15,861 nucleotides of DNA from Nitrospinota bacterium (GCA_011523725.1 WTGD01000151.1:1-15861); one strand, 5' to 3'; positions 1 through 7,330 are shown, counted from the first letter of the stretch. Translations and numbers: made by a program. Notes: generated by a model from the sequence alone, not told the origin.

Positions 1-36
1 TTTGCACGTCTCGCGGTGGCAAAGGGCGCGGGCTGA
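1..36 (+). CDS. 3' tail of an upstream gene cut by the window edge
   Basis: Frame 1 is open from the first base and reads FARLAVAKGAG before a TGA at 34-36. The stop overlaps the GAGG ribosome-binding site (35-38) of the following cbiB start, as often happens between genes of one operon. Only eleven residues are visible, so I cannot assign a family. A cobalamin-pathway gene would fit the neighbour, but that is a guess. Confidence 0.25.
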   Translation, partial: FARLAVAKGAG

Positions 37-48
37 GGTTCTACCCGT

Positions 49-400
49 ATGCATGTGATGAATTTGGTAAGCTTGTTGCTGGCGCTTGTGATTGACCGCC
101 TGTTTGGTGATCCAGATTGGCTGTGGAAAAGGATTCCGCATCCGGTGCGGCTGTTCGGACTCGGGATCGGGTATGTGGAGCGAAGATGCATCCGGTGCCG
201 GCGTCCGGCTGGCATAATGTTGGTGGCGGGTGGCTGTGCCGGTCTTTTTGCAGTTGGGCGTTTGGTCGCGGAAGTGCCGGGCGCCGCCGTGATAGAGATT
301 TTGCTGGCGTCGGTATTGCTGGCGCATAGGAGTCTTGTCGATCACGTGGAGGCGGTCGCGCTGGCGGTCGCCGACCGCGTAGAGGTTGGACATGGCGAAC
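49..400 (+). pseudogene. cbiB: cbiB/cobD 5' fragment (adenosylcobinamide-phosphate synthase), 3'-truncated
   Basis: CbiB is an integral membrane enzyme of adenosylcobalamin synthesis that attaches aminopropanol or its phosphate to adenosylcobyric acid. The first roughly 110 codons match its N-terminus: LALVIDRLFGDP, then IPHPVRLFG, a membrane segment around AGIMLVAGGCAGLFAVGRL, and LLAHRSLVDHVEAVALAV. These correspond to the family's DxxxGDP...HPVRxxG start and first two membrane helices. The family is normally about 310-320 residues. Here homology fades near base 385 and the polA stop codon on the other strand follows at 412. The frame stays open to 1977, but those residues are only the antisense of polA. 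GAGG at 35-38 lies 10 nt before the ATG. Third positions are richer in T and G than in polA. The catalytic two-thirds of the protein is absent, so the gene is either broken or cut by a misassembly. Confidence 0.75.
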
Positions 401-411
401 GCGCGCCTCCG

Positions 412-3141
412 CTACTTCAACTCGCCCCAGTTCTCGCCCGTGCTCACGTCCACGTCGAGCGGGACGTGCAGGGGCATCGCGCCGCGCATCTCCTCCGCGA
501 CGAGGGAGGAGACACTTTCGATTTCCGCGGGCGGTATCTCGAACAGGAGCTCGTCGTGCACCTGCACGAGCATGCGGGCCTGCTTCTCCTCCCGCTTCAG
601 GTGATCGGCGATGGCGATCATCGCGAGCTTGATGATGTCGGCGGCGCTTCCCTGGATGACGGAGTTCACCGCCGTCCGCTCGGCGGCGTTTTTCGCGTTG
701 CGGTTCCGGCTGTTCAGATCGGGCAGATACCTGCGCCGGCCCATGATGGTGGAGACGTAGCCGCGCTCCCTGCCGCTCTCGATGGTCTCATCCACGAAGG
801 CGGGCACGGCGGCGAAGCGCTCGAAATAGGTGTCGATGAACGTGCGGGCTTCCGACTGCGGGATGCCGATGGCCTGGGAGAGGCCGAAGGCCCCCTGCCC
901 GTAGATGATCCCGAAGTTCACCGCCTTGGCGACGCGGCGCATCTCGGCGTCCACGCCGTCGAGCGCCACGCCGTAGACGGCCGAGGCGGTCGTGGCGTGG
1001 ATGTCCTCCCCCTTGCTGAAGGCGTCGACCAGGGCCGGGTCGTTCGTGAAATGGGCGAGGACCCTCAGTTCGATCTGGCTGTAATCCGCAGAGAGGAGTT
1101 TCCAGCCCTCTTCGGGCAGGAAGGCCCGGCGGATCTGGCGGCCCAGATCCGTGCGGATGGGGATGTTCTGCAGGTTGGGGTCCGAACCGCTCAGGCGGCC
1201 CGTGGCGGCGACCGTCTGGTTGAAGCGCGCGTGGATGCGGCCCGTCCGGGCGTTCACCAGTTCGGGCAGGGTGTCCACGTAGGTGCTCTTGAGCTTCGAC
1301 AGCTGCCGGAAGTTCAGAATCTCCTGGGGCAGGGGGTGCTGCGGGGCGAGCCTCTCCAGGGTGTCGATGTCGGTGGATGGCCCCGTTTTCGTCTTCTTGA
1401 TCACCGGGAGGTTCAGCTTCTCGAAAAGGATGACGCGCAATTGCTGGGTGGAGTTGATGTTGAACGCCTCGCCCGCGAGTTCGTGGATTTCGCCCGTCAT
1501 ACGCTCCAGGCGCGCTTCGAGTTCCTTCCCCATGTTCTGCAGGAATTCCCTGTCCAGCCGGATGCCCGCGCGCTCCATGTCGAGCAGGACGCGCAGGAGG
1601 GGGACTTCGAGCTCCTCGAACAGGTTCACGAGGCCGTCGTTTTCGAGTTGCGGGGCCATCTCGGCGGCGAGGCGGAAGGTGATGTCGGCGTCCTGGCAGG
1701 CGTAGGGGGCCGCCGCCTCGACCGGTACGTGGGAGAAGGGGATCTCCTTGGCGCCCTTGCCGCACAGGTCGGCGTATTTGATGGTCGTCACGCCGAAATA
1801 CTCCTGCGCCAGGTGGTCCATCCCGTGGCTTCTGCGGCTCGAGAGCAGGAGGTAGGAGGCGAGCATGGTGTCGAACAGGGGGCCGCGAACCTCGTGGCCG
1901 GTCTCCTTGAGCACCGCGATGTCGTATTTGATGTTCTGGCCGATTTTCTCGACCTCCGCCGATTCCAGGAGCGGTGAAACTTCAGCGAGCACGTCTTCGA
2001 GCGGAAGCTGGGGACCCGCATCCATCATCTCGTGCCCCACGGGGACGTAGAACGCGCGGCCCGGGGCGGCGGAGAAGCTGAAGCCCACGATCTGCGCCTT
2101 CATGGGGTCGAGCGAAGTCGTCTCCAGGTCGAACGCGAAGCGCCCTGCCTTTTCGAGCTCCGCAATCATCGACTTAAGATCTTCGAGCGTTCGGATGGTG
2201 TGGTAGTCGCGCTCCTCCTCGGCTTGAGAAGCCGCCTCTTCGGGCGCGGCTTCTTCGGCGTCTTCCGCGCTGTAACCGGGGAGTTGCTCGATGATGTTCT
2301 TGAATTCGAGTTCTTCGACGAAGAGTTTTCGGCCTGCATCGATGTCGGCATCGCCGAGGCGGCACGACTCCAGGTCTCCTTCGAGAACGAGATCGCGCTT
2401 GATGGTGCAAAGCTCGCGCGAGAGGCGCGCCATATCGACGTTTTCCTCGATGTTCTCCCGCTGCTTGGGACGCTTTATCTGTTCGGTGGATGCGAGCACT
2501 TCTTCCAGTCCGCCGAACTGCTGAATGAGGGCGACGGCGGTTTTCTCCCCGATGCCGGGCACGCCGGGGATGTTGTCCGTCGAATCGCCCATGAGCGCCT
2601 GTATATCCACGAATTTCTCGGGCGGCACGCCCCATTTCGCCTCGATCTCCGCAGGCCCCATCTCCTCGTCCTTCATCGGGTCCCAGATGCGCACGTTTTC
2701 GGATACGAGCTGGGCGAAATCCTTGTCCGCCGTCACCAGGACGACCTCGAAATCCTCCGCTTCGGCGCGCGCGGCCAGTGTGCCGATGATGTCGTCGGCC
2801 TCGGCCCCGACCTGCACGAGAAGCGGAACCCGCAGTACCTCGACCACGCGGTGCATGTAGGGGATCTGTTCGACCAGGTCTTCGGGCGCGGCGTCGCGGT
2901 TCCCCTTGTAGTCGGGGTAGAGTTCGTGCCTGAACGTGGGCTCGGGGCGGTCGAAGGCGATGGCGACGTACTCGGGCGCGCGCTCGCGGATGACCTTCAG
3001 GAGCATTCGGGCGAAGGCCAGCGTGCCGCCCGTGGGCACGCCCTTCGAGTTCGAAAGACGCTGGCGCATGGTGCCGTAATAGGCCCGGAACATGTAGCCC
3101 GAGCCGTCGATGAGATAGATTCGTTTCTTGTCTTCGCTCAT
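412..3141 (-). CDS. polA: DNA polymerase I
   Basis: Repair and Okazaki-fragment polymerase of 909 residues, close to the family's usual length. The N-terminal 5' nuclease (about 5-290) has LIDGSGYMFRAYYG, the ADDIIG acidic motif, VTADKDFAQLV and the GDSTDNIPGVPGIGEKTA helix-hairpin-helix region. A short acidic linker (about 291-311) follows. The 3'-5' exonuclease is intact: D338 and E340 in FDLETTSLD, N403/D407 in QNIKYD, and Y480/D484. Polymerase motif A is DYSQIELRVLAH (D686), motif B carries R735, K739 and F743, and motif C is VHDELLFE (D863). All three activities should therefore work. I chose the ATG at 3141 (MSEDKKRIYLIDG) because homology begins there. Longer in-frame starts at 3153 and 3276 add low-complexity, arginine-rich residues unlike the family. 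The ribosome-binding site at 3141 is weak. It is divergent from the arsenite methyltransferase gene. Confidence 0.97.
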   Translation of the reverse strand: MSEDKKRIYLIDGSGYMFRAYYGTMRQRLSNSKGVPTGGTLAFARMLLKVIRERAPEYVAIAFDRPEPTFRHELYPDYKGNRDAAPEDLVEQIPYMHRVVEVLRVPLLVQVGAEADDIIGTLAARAEAEDFEVVLVTADKDFAQLVSENVRIWDPMKDEEMGPAEIEAKWGVPPEKFVDIQALMGDSTDNIPGVPGIGEKTAVALIQQFGGLEEVLASTEQIKRPKQRENIEENVDMARLSRELCTIKRDLVLEGDLESCRLGDADIDAGRKLFVEELEFKNIIEQLPGYSAEDAEEAAPEEAASQAEEERDYHTIRTLEDLKSMIAELEKAGRFAFDLETTSLDPMKAQIVGFSFSAAPGRAFYVPVGHEMMDAGPQLPLEDVLAEVSPLLESAEVEKIGQNIKYDIAVLKETGHEVRGPLFDTMLASYLLLSSRRSHGMDHLAQEYFGVTTIKYADLCGKGAKEIPFSHVPVEAAAPYACQDADITFRLAAEMAPQLENDGLVNLFEELEVPLLRVLLDMERAGIRLDREFLQNMGKELEARLERMTGEIHELAGEAFNINSTQQLRVILFEKLNLPVIKKTKTGPSTDIDTLERLAPQHPLPQEILNFRQLSKLKSTYVDTLPELVNARTGRIHARFNQTVAATGRLSGSDPNLQNIPIRTDLGRQIRRAFLPEEGWKLLSADYSQIELRVLAHFTNDPALVDAFSKGEDIHATTASAVYGVALDGVDAEMRRVAKAVNFGIIYGQGAFGLSQAIGIPQSEARTFIDTYFERFAAVPAFVDETIESGRERGYVSTIMGRRRYLPDLNSRNRNAKNAAERTAVNSVIQGSAADIIKLAMIAIADHLKREEKQARMLVQVHDELLFEIPPAEIESVSSLVAEEMRGAMPLHVPLDVDVSTGENWGELK

Positions 3142-3199
3142 CACTCGACGCATGAAAAAGGATTCGGGGCGGCTCGGCCCCAAAGTTGCACGGAAGCGC

Positions 3200-3226
3200 T
3201 TTTCCCGCAACCCGCAGCGGGGAAAA
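3200..3226. repeat. Inverted repeat in the polA/arsM divergent intergenic region
   Basis: TTTTCCC-GC and GC-G-GGGAAAA arms enclose an 8-nt spacer (aacccgca), with one unpaired G on the right arm. It lies between the divergent polA (minus) and arsM (plus) starts. There is no T-tract on either strand after the stem, so it does not look like an intrinsic terminator. An operator or mRNA leader structure is possible but unproven. Confidence 0.35.
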
Positions 3227-3324
3227 CATCCCCTTCCCCTCCCACCCGCATCCCTGCTATCCTGAGTACGTTTCAAAGAGTCGACACCAAAAGCGCAAGA
3301 CTATCGGTGAGGAGGTTTCCATCC

Positions 3325-4101
3325 ATGTCCGCAGGATGCTGCGACGATGCGGGAAGCATCAAAAGCGCGGTCCGGGAACTCTATGCCAGAGTCGCGGCGG
3401 GCGAGGTCTCCTGCTGCGGGGAAGCGGACGCCGAGATGCCCATGGGCATGGAGAACGTCCAAAGCATCGGTTATGCGGAAGATGCCGTGGGAGAGCTTCC
3501 CGGTGACGTTCTGAGCGCGAACGCGGGCTGCGGGAACCCGATACGGGACGCCGCTCTCCGGCCGGGCGAAACGGTGCTGGACCTGGGATCGGGCGCGGGG
3601 CTGGACTGTTTTCTCGCCGCGAAGGAGGTGGGACCGGAGGGGAGCGTCATCGGCCTCGACATGACGGACGCCATGCTGGATAAGGCGGAGCGGAACAGAC
3701 GGAGCATGGGGCTTCAGAACGTCGCGTTCAGAAAAGGCGAGATGGAGAACATGCCGATTGAGGAAGGCTCGGTCGACGTCGTTATCAGCAACTGCGTCAT
3801 CAACCTCTCGCCGGACAAGACGGCCGTGTTCCGCGAATCGTTTCGCGTGCTCCGCCCGGGCGGGCGCTTCGTGGTGTCGGACGTCATCAGAGGGGGCGAA
3901 AAGGCAGGAGACGGAACCATCGTTCCTCCCGCAGAAGCTTCCATCGCGGATTGGTGCGCGTGCATCGCCGGCGCCATCAGCGAAGATGTGTACATCGCCG
4001 GCCTGCGCGAGGCGGGTTTCGCCCAAGTGGAAATCATCAACCGCAAGCCCTATGTCGCGCCGCAGCTCGCGAGCGCGACTATCCGCGCCCTCAAGCCCTG
4101 A
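3325..4101 (+). CDS. arsM: Arsenite S-adenosylmethionine methyltransferase (ArsM type)
   Basis: A soluble class I SAM-dependent methyltransferase of 258 residues, probably transferring methyl groups to trivalent arsenic and so detoxifying arsenite. SAM motif I is VLDLGSGAGLD (84-94), followed by VIGLDMTDAML (108-118) and the acidic motif around 147-152. The family's three arsenic-binding cysteines appear to be present: C69 in AGCGNP, C157 in SNCVINLS and C213 in CIAGA. SNCVINLSPDK is a very typical ArsM string. Extra cysteine pairs lie at 5-6 and 30-31 (SCCGE). The ATG is set by GGAGG at 3311-3315, about 9 nt upstream. No arsR, arsB or arsC gene is in the window, so it stands alone or its regulator is elsewhere. 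A methyltransferase for another soft metalloid is the main alternative. Confidence 0.88.
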   Translation: MSAGCCDDAGSIKSAVRELYARVAAGEVSCCGEADAEMPMGMENVQSIGYAEDAVGELPGDVLSANAGCGNPIRDAALRPGETVLDLGSGAGLDCFLAAKEVGPEGSVIGLDMTDAMLDKAERNRRSMGLQNVAFRKGEMENMPIEEGSVDVVISNCVINLSPDKTAVFRESFRVLRPGGRFVVSDVIRGGEKAGDGTIVPPAEASIADWCACIAGAISEDVYIAGLREAGFAQVEIINRKPYVAPQLASATIRALKP

Positions 4102-4167
4102 AATTCTTCGCTTCCATCCAATGCGGAAACAACGAGAATGCCCCGCCCGCGGGATGACGCCGCGCGG

Positions 4168-4198
4168 TTGACGCCCATCGTTCGCGGGTGCTAACAAT
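4168..4198 (+). promoter_or_regulatory. Candidate sigma70-type promoter for the amidohydrolase-TauE unit
   Basis: TTGACG (4168-4173) is followed after 18 nt by TAACAAT (4192-4198). Transcription would begin about 30 nt before the amidohydrolase ATG at 4234. The call rests only on sequence resemblance and position after the arsM stop. Confidence 0.45.
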
Positions 4199-4233
4199 CC
4201 CGTTCGACCTTATCCCCAACGGAGACAAAAAGA

Positions 4234-5217
4234 ATGCACATCGACGCTCATTGCCACATATATCCCGATGAATACTTTGAAATTCTCGAAAAAGAAGGCC
4301 CGCGCTACGGCGTGAAGCTCACCACGAACGCCGAGGGCGAGCGCATCGTGGACATCAAGGGGATGATGCACCCGCCCATCGAGCCTTTCACCAACGTGGA
4401 CTTGAGGCTCGAGACCATGGACAAGATGAACCTGGACATGAACATCCTCTCGTTCTCGTCGAACCCGGGCTGCTACTGGGCCGACGACGGACTGGCCGAT
4501 GAACTCTGTAAGGCGGCGAACGACGCCTACGCCGACATCATCGAGAAACATCCCACGAAATTCCATGGCCTGGCATCGCTCCCCGCACAGAACGCCGGGC
4601 TTTCGGTCAAGGAACTCGAACGCTCTGTCAACAAGTTGGGACTCAAGGGCGGATTTCTGAGCACGAACGTGAACGGCCGGTATCTCGATGACGAGAGTTT
4701 CTATCCCATCTACGAGGCGGCGGCGGGCATGAACGTGCCCATCATCGTTCATCCGGCCAACCCGGCAGGTGCTGCGCAGATGAAGGAATACCACCTGTTC
4801 AACCTCGTGGGATTCCCCACGGAGAGCGCGAACAGCATTGGCCGGCTCATCTTCTCCGGCATTTTCGACAGGCTGCCGAACCTCACCTTCATCTTCCTGC
4901 ACGGCGGGGGAACCACGCCCTATCTGGTCGGGCGCTTCGCACACGGCTGGAAGGTGCGGCCCGAATGCAAGAAAATCTCGCGCGCTCCCATCGAGTATCT
5001 GCGCTCGAACTTCTATCTGGACATGCTGGTGTTCCATCCGCCGGTCGTGCGCTTCCTGGTGGACGTCATGGGAGGAGACCGGGTCGTGCTGGGAACGGAC
5101 CTGCCCTACGACATGACGGACACCGAGGCGGTCGAAACGCTCCGGGGAGCGGGACTGAGCCAGGAAGAATACGAGAACGTCTCGCACAAGAACATCCAGC
5201 GCCTGCTGAACCTCTAG
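4234..5217 (+). CDS. Metal-dependent amidohydrolase, ACMSD / amidohydrolase-2 family
   Basis: A 327-residue TIM-barrel metalloenzyme of the family that includes aminocarboxymuconate-semialdehyde decarboxylase and gamma-resorcylate decarboxylase. Members usually decarboxylate or hydrolyse aromatic or muconate-type acids. The metal-binding HxH is at the extreme N-terminus (H6, H8 in DAHCHIYP). Further expected ligands are H173 (IIVHPANP), H223 (FLHGGG) and D289 (LGTDLPYD). The length and motif order are typical, and the protein has no signal peptide, so it should be cytoplasmic. GGAG at 4221-4224 sits 9 nt before the ATG. A TauE/SafE membrane protein starts 18 nt after its stop, so the two are probably co-transcribed and may share a substrate pathway. 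The substrate cannot be read from the sequence. Genomes of uncultured soil and marine bacteria often carry many paralogues of this family. Confidence 0.88.
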   Translation: MHIDAHCHIYPDEYFEILEKEGPRYGVKLTTNAEGERIVDIKGMMHPPIEPFTNVDLRLETMDKMNLDMNILSFSSNPGCYWADDGLADELCKAANDAYADIIEKHPTKFHGLASLPAQNAGLSVKELERSVNKLGLKGGFLSTNVNGRYLDDESFYPIYEAAAGMNVPIIVHPANPAGAAQMKEYHLFNLVGFPTESANSIGRLIFSGIFDRLPNLTFIFLHGGGTTPYLVGRFAHGWKVRPECKKISRAPIEYLRSNFYLDMLVFHPPVVRFLVDVMGGDRVVLGTDLPYDMTDTEAVETLRGAGLSQEEYENVSHKNIQRLLNL

Positions 5218-5235
5218 CCGGATACGCCCGAGCCG

Positions 5236-5979
5236 ATGTGGCCATCCTGGGATATCACGCTTCTCGTCTTCGCAGCGGCCTTTCTGGAGGGCGCCGCGGG
5301 GATAGACTTCGGCCTCCTGGCGACGCCCGCGCTAGGCGCCCTCATCGGAGTGCGCGATTCCGTGCTCACTCTCTCGCTTCCGAACCTCATCCTGGTGGCG
5401 ATTCGCGCGATCGGAGGCGGGGTGCCCGCCCCTTCGCTCAAACGCCTCATGCCCTTCCTGGGCGCGGGCGCGGCCGGCGCGGCCGTGGGCGTGCTGACGC
5501 TCATCGCCAGCCCGCCCACGTTCCTCAAGTGGTCGGTGGGCGTCCTGGTGCTGCTGTTCGCCGTCTACAGCATCTCGCGCCAGAGAATCCAGCTCGACAT
5601 GCGCGACGAGACCTTCTTCACCTATCTGGCCGGATTCTTCGCCGGCGGGCTGAGCGGCTTTTCCTACGCGGGCAACCCCGTCAGCATCATGTATCTCGAC
5701 AGCACGGGCGCGGGCCGCGCCCGGATGATGCGGCTCACCTACACCGGAGCGCTCGTGTTCGCGAGCGTTCAGATAGCGGTGCTGAGCGGCTCGGGCGCGC
5801 TGGGGGCCTTCGAGTCGGCGCGCTCGGCCGTATCGATTCTCCCCGCCGTCGCCGGATTCCTGCTGGGAAGGCTTCTGCGCGGTCGCATCCCGCCCGCCAT
5901 CGGCTTTACGCTTGGTCTGGTGCTGATGATTGCCGCAGCGCTCGCTTTGCTGATTTTCGGCCCTTCGGGGTGGAAGTGA
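5236..5979 (+). CDS. TauE/SafE-family membrane transporter (DUF81 type)
   Basis: A 247-residue inner-membrane protein with about seven to eight hydrophobic segments (roughly 7-27, 30-55, 70-92, 96-114, 127-150, 163-187, 194-212, 219-241). It shows the two-repeat layout of the family. The first repeat holds FLEGAAGIDFGLLATPAL (16-33) and the second GGLSGFSYAGNPVSIMYLD (137-155). The glycine-rich loop followed by a proline is what I used for the family call. Known members export or import sulfite, sulfoacetate, taurine or other small organic anions; the substrate here is unknown. The ATG lies 18 nt after the amidohydrolase stop with only a weak CGAG upstream, which suggests coupled translation. 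The gene is followed by the palindrome cluster rather than another gene. Confidence 0.8.
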   Translation: MWPSWDITLLVFAAAFLEGAAGIDFGLLATPALGALIGVRDSVLTLSLPNLILVAIRAIGGGVPAPSLKRLMPFLGAGAAGAAVGVLTLIASPPTFLKWSVGVLVLLFAVYSISRQRIQLDMRDETFFTYLAGFFAGGLSGFSYAGNPVSIMYLDSTGAGRARMMRLTYTGALVFASVQIAVLSGSGALGAFESARSAVSILPAVAGFLLGRLLRGRIPPAIGFTLGLVLMIAAALALLIFGPSGWK

Positions 5980-6040
5980 GAGGAAGAGAATATCGCTCCT
6001 TGACGGGGCTGCCGGCTCAGGTGAGAGTTCGAGGCCGCTT

Positions 6041-6074
6041 ACAAAACCCTCTGAGGAGGGGGGTTGCGTTTTGT
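6041..6074. repeat. Imperfect inverted repeat with ACAAAAC / GTTTTGT ends
   Basis: ACAAAAC (6041-6047) pairs with GTTTTGT (6068-6074). A small inner stem CCTC-T-GAGG directly follows the left arm. Its right arm overlaps the first two bases of the perfect palindrome that follows. The short T-run in GTTTTGT could make it part of a weak plus-strand terminator for the TauE-type gene. Confidence 0.4.
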
Positions 6075-6100
6075 AGGGGCGGTTCGCGAACCGCCCCTAC
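6073..6100. repeat. Perfect 28-bp palindrome (REP-like)
   Basis: The 14-base half GTAGGGGCGGTTCG is followed with no spacer by its exact reverse complement. The core is TTCGCGAA. The ends GTAGGGGC / GCCCCTAC are shared in part with the second element at 6155-6186. From memory, palindromes with these ends recur in many copies in several GC-rich environmental genomes. Copy number in this genome cannot be seen from one window. Confidence 0.85.
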
Positions 6101-6154
6101 GCCCTCAGGCCGTCCCCCCGGTTTTTACGCGCGGCCGCGTAGTGCGCGATAATA

Positions 6155-6186
6155 CGTGCGGGCGGGCACGGAGGCCCGCCCCTACG
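6155..6186. repeat. Second REP-like inverted repeat ending in GCCCCTAC's relative
   Basis: GGGCGGGC (6160-6167) and GCCCGCCC (6174-6181) form an 8-bp stem around loop ACGGAG. Outer bases CGT and ACG also pair, with two mismatches in between. The right end CGCCCCTACG closely matches the right end of the perfect palindrome 80 bases away. I take the two as members of one repeat family. Confidence 0.6.
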
Positions 6187-6213
6187 AACCCCACACACAC
6201 TCGAAAGACCCCT

Positions 6214-7176
6214 CTACACAACACCTGCACGCAGCAGGTGGTGCAGGTGCAGCACGCCCGCCAGGCGTCCATCCGGGCCTTCGGTGACCGCCAGGGAGGT
6301 GATGGCGCTCGCCTCCATCATCTGAACCGCGGCGGCGGCCATTTCCTCCTGATCTATCGTCTTGGGAGTGGACGTCATCAAATCAGCGGCCTTCAAGTCC
6401 GGTAGATCCCCAATCTTTTCCATCGCGCGCCTCAAGTCTCCGTCCGTGATGACGCCCAAAAGCTCCCCCCCAGAGCCCGCCACGCAAGTCATCCCCAACC
6501 TCTTGGCACTCATCTCGCGTACGACCAGAGCCAGGGAAGCCGTCTCGTCCACGCGCGGGACGCCGCCACCCGTAACCATCAGTTCTTTCACGCGAATGAG
6601 CTTCTTCCCCAATACGCCTCCGGGATGGAAGCGCGCGAAATCCTCGGGCTGAAACCCCCTCGCCTCCAGAACGGCCATTGCCAGCGCATCGCCCATCGCC
6701 AGGGCGGCGGTGCTGCTCGCCGTGGGGGCAAGCTGAATCGGGCAGGCTTCTTCTTTCACGTGAATGTTCAACACGGCCTGCGCCGCGCGCCAAAGGGTGG
6801 AGTTCTTTGTTCCGGTGATGGCGATGAGCGGCGTGCCCAGACGCGCGAAGACGGGCAGGATGCGCACCACCTCGTCCGTCTCGCCGCTGTAGGAGAGCGC
6901 GACGATGGTGTCGTCTTTCGTCACCATGCCCAAATCGCCGTGAACGCCCTCGGCGGGGTGCAGGAAATAAGAGGGCGTGCCCGTGCTCGCGAGGGTGGCG
7001 GAAATCTTCTGTCCGATCAGCCCGCTCTTCCCCATGCCGGTGACCGCGACCTTGCCCTTGCACCCCAGGACGATATCGACCGCCTGGATGAACCCTGCAT
7101 CCAGCCGGGTGATGAGCCCTGCGAGCGCTTCGGCCTCGATACGGAGCGTCCGCGCGCCCCGTTCTACAGGATTCAT
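6214..7176 (-). CDS. kdsD: Arabinose-5-phosphate isomerase (KdsD/KpsF/GutQ family)
   Basis: A cytoplasmic 320-residue enzyme that interconverts ribulose-5-phosphate and arabinose-5-phosphate, the first step towards Kdo for lipopolysaccharide. The N-terminal SIS sugar-isomerase domain (about 30-170) has VTGMGKSGLIGQK (45-57), LHPAEGVHGDLG (72-83) and SYSGETDEV (95-103). The linker FHPGGVLGKKL (183-193) is diagnostic of the family. Two CBS domains fill the C-terminus (about 197-256 and 264-320), with GVITDGDLRRA in the first. Length and order match E. coli KdsD. No strong ribosome-binding site precedes the ATG, but a promoter-like pair lies upstream at 7234-7262. The usual partners (kdsC, lptA, lptC) are absent. 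The 3' end carries a CACCTGC / GCAGGTG inverted repeat (6222-6240) inside the coding sequence. Confidence 0.94.
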   Translation of the reverse strand: MNPVERGARTLRIEAEALAGLITRLDAGFIQAVDIVLGCKGKVAVTGMGKSGLIGQKISATLASTGTPSYFLHPAEGVHGDLGMVTKDDTIVALSYSGETDEVVRILPVFARLGTPLIAITGTKNSTLWRAAQAVLNIHVKEEACPIQLAPTASSTAALAMGDALAMAVLEARGFQPEDFARFHPGGVLGKKLIRVKELMVTGGGVPRVDETASLALVVREMSAKRLGMTCVAGSGGELLGVITDGDLRRAMEKIGDLPDLKAADLMTSTPKTIDQEEMAAAAVQMMEASAITSLAVTEGPDGRLAGVLHLHHLLRAGVV

Positions 7177-7233
7177 GGAAGAGATTGTTTTTCGAGAGCT
7201 CAGGACCCATCCTCCCCGGAGTCGTCTGGCCGA

Positions 7234-7262
7234 AAAATATCACCTCACCACCAAGGTGTCCA
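7234..7262 (-). promoter_or_regulatory. Candidate sigma70-type promoter for kdsD
   Basis: Read on the minus strand, TGGACA is followed after exactly 17 nt by TATTTT. This gives five and four matches to the two consensus hexamers. The ATG of kdsD lies about 60 nt downstream. The call is by inspection only. Confidence 0.45.
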
Positions 7263-7301
7263 CGAGGGGCTTTTCGAGACCGCGCCCGGCAGGCCCAAGT
7301 C

Positions 7302-7330
7302 TTTACTCCCACCGCCCCCCATGCTAGAAA
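7302..7330 (+). promoter_or_regulatory. Candidate promoter for the yebC-ruvCAB cluster
   Basis: TTTACT (7302-7307) is followed after 17 nt by TAGAAA (7325-7330). TGC precedes the second hexamer, as in an extended -10. An alternative -10-like TATAGT is at 7332-7337. The yebC ATG is at 7417. Support is positional and by resemblance only. Confidence 0.35.

Larger units (their letters stand above)
5980..6213. other. Non-coding intergenic patch rich in inverted repeats
   Basis: This 234-base gap lies between the convergent TauE-type gene and kdsD. I see no credible coding frame. It holds three consecutive inverted repeats (6041-6074, 6073-6100, 6155-6186), described separately. A short CGCGGCCGCG palindrome at 6130-6139 lies between the second and third. 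The arrangement resembles a cluster of REP-like elements. They may also act as a bidirectional transcription end for the convergent genes. Confidence 0.6.

Noticed and set aside
49..1977. A 642-codon open frame running from cbiB through the polA region
   Set aside because: Only the first ~110 codons resemble a protein family. The rest is the exact antisense of polA, kept open by high GC content.
3142..3276. Upstream extension of PolA to an ATG at 3276
   Set aside because: The extra residues are arginine- and glycine-rich without PolA similarity; homology begins at MSEDKKRIYLIDG (3141).
2032..3324. Long N-terminal extension of the methyltransferase frame
   Set aside because: It is antisense to polA and intergenic sequence. 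A strong GGAGG and the family's N-terminus place the start at 3325.
6222..6240. CACCTGC/GCAGGTG inverted repeat as a kdsD terminator
   Set aside because: It lies inside the coding end of kdsD (encoding part of LHHLL) and has no T-tract; it is likely a codon-driven coincidence.
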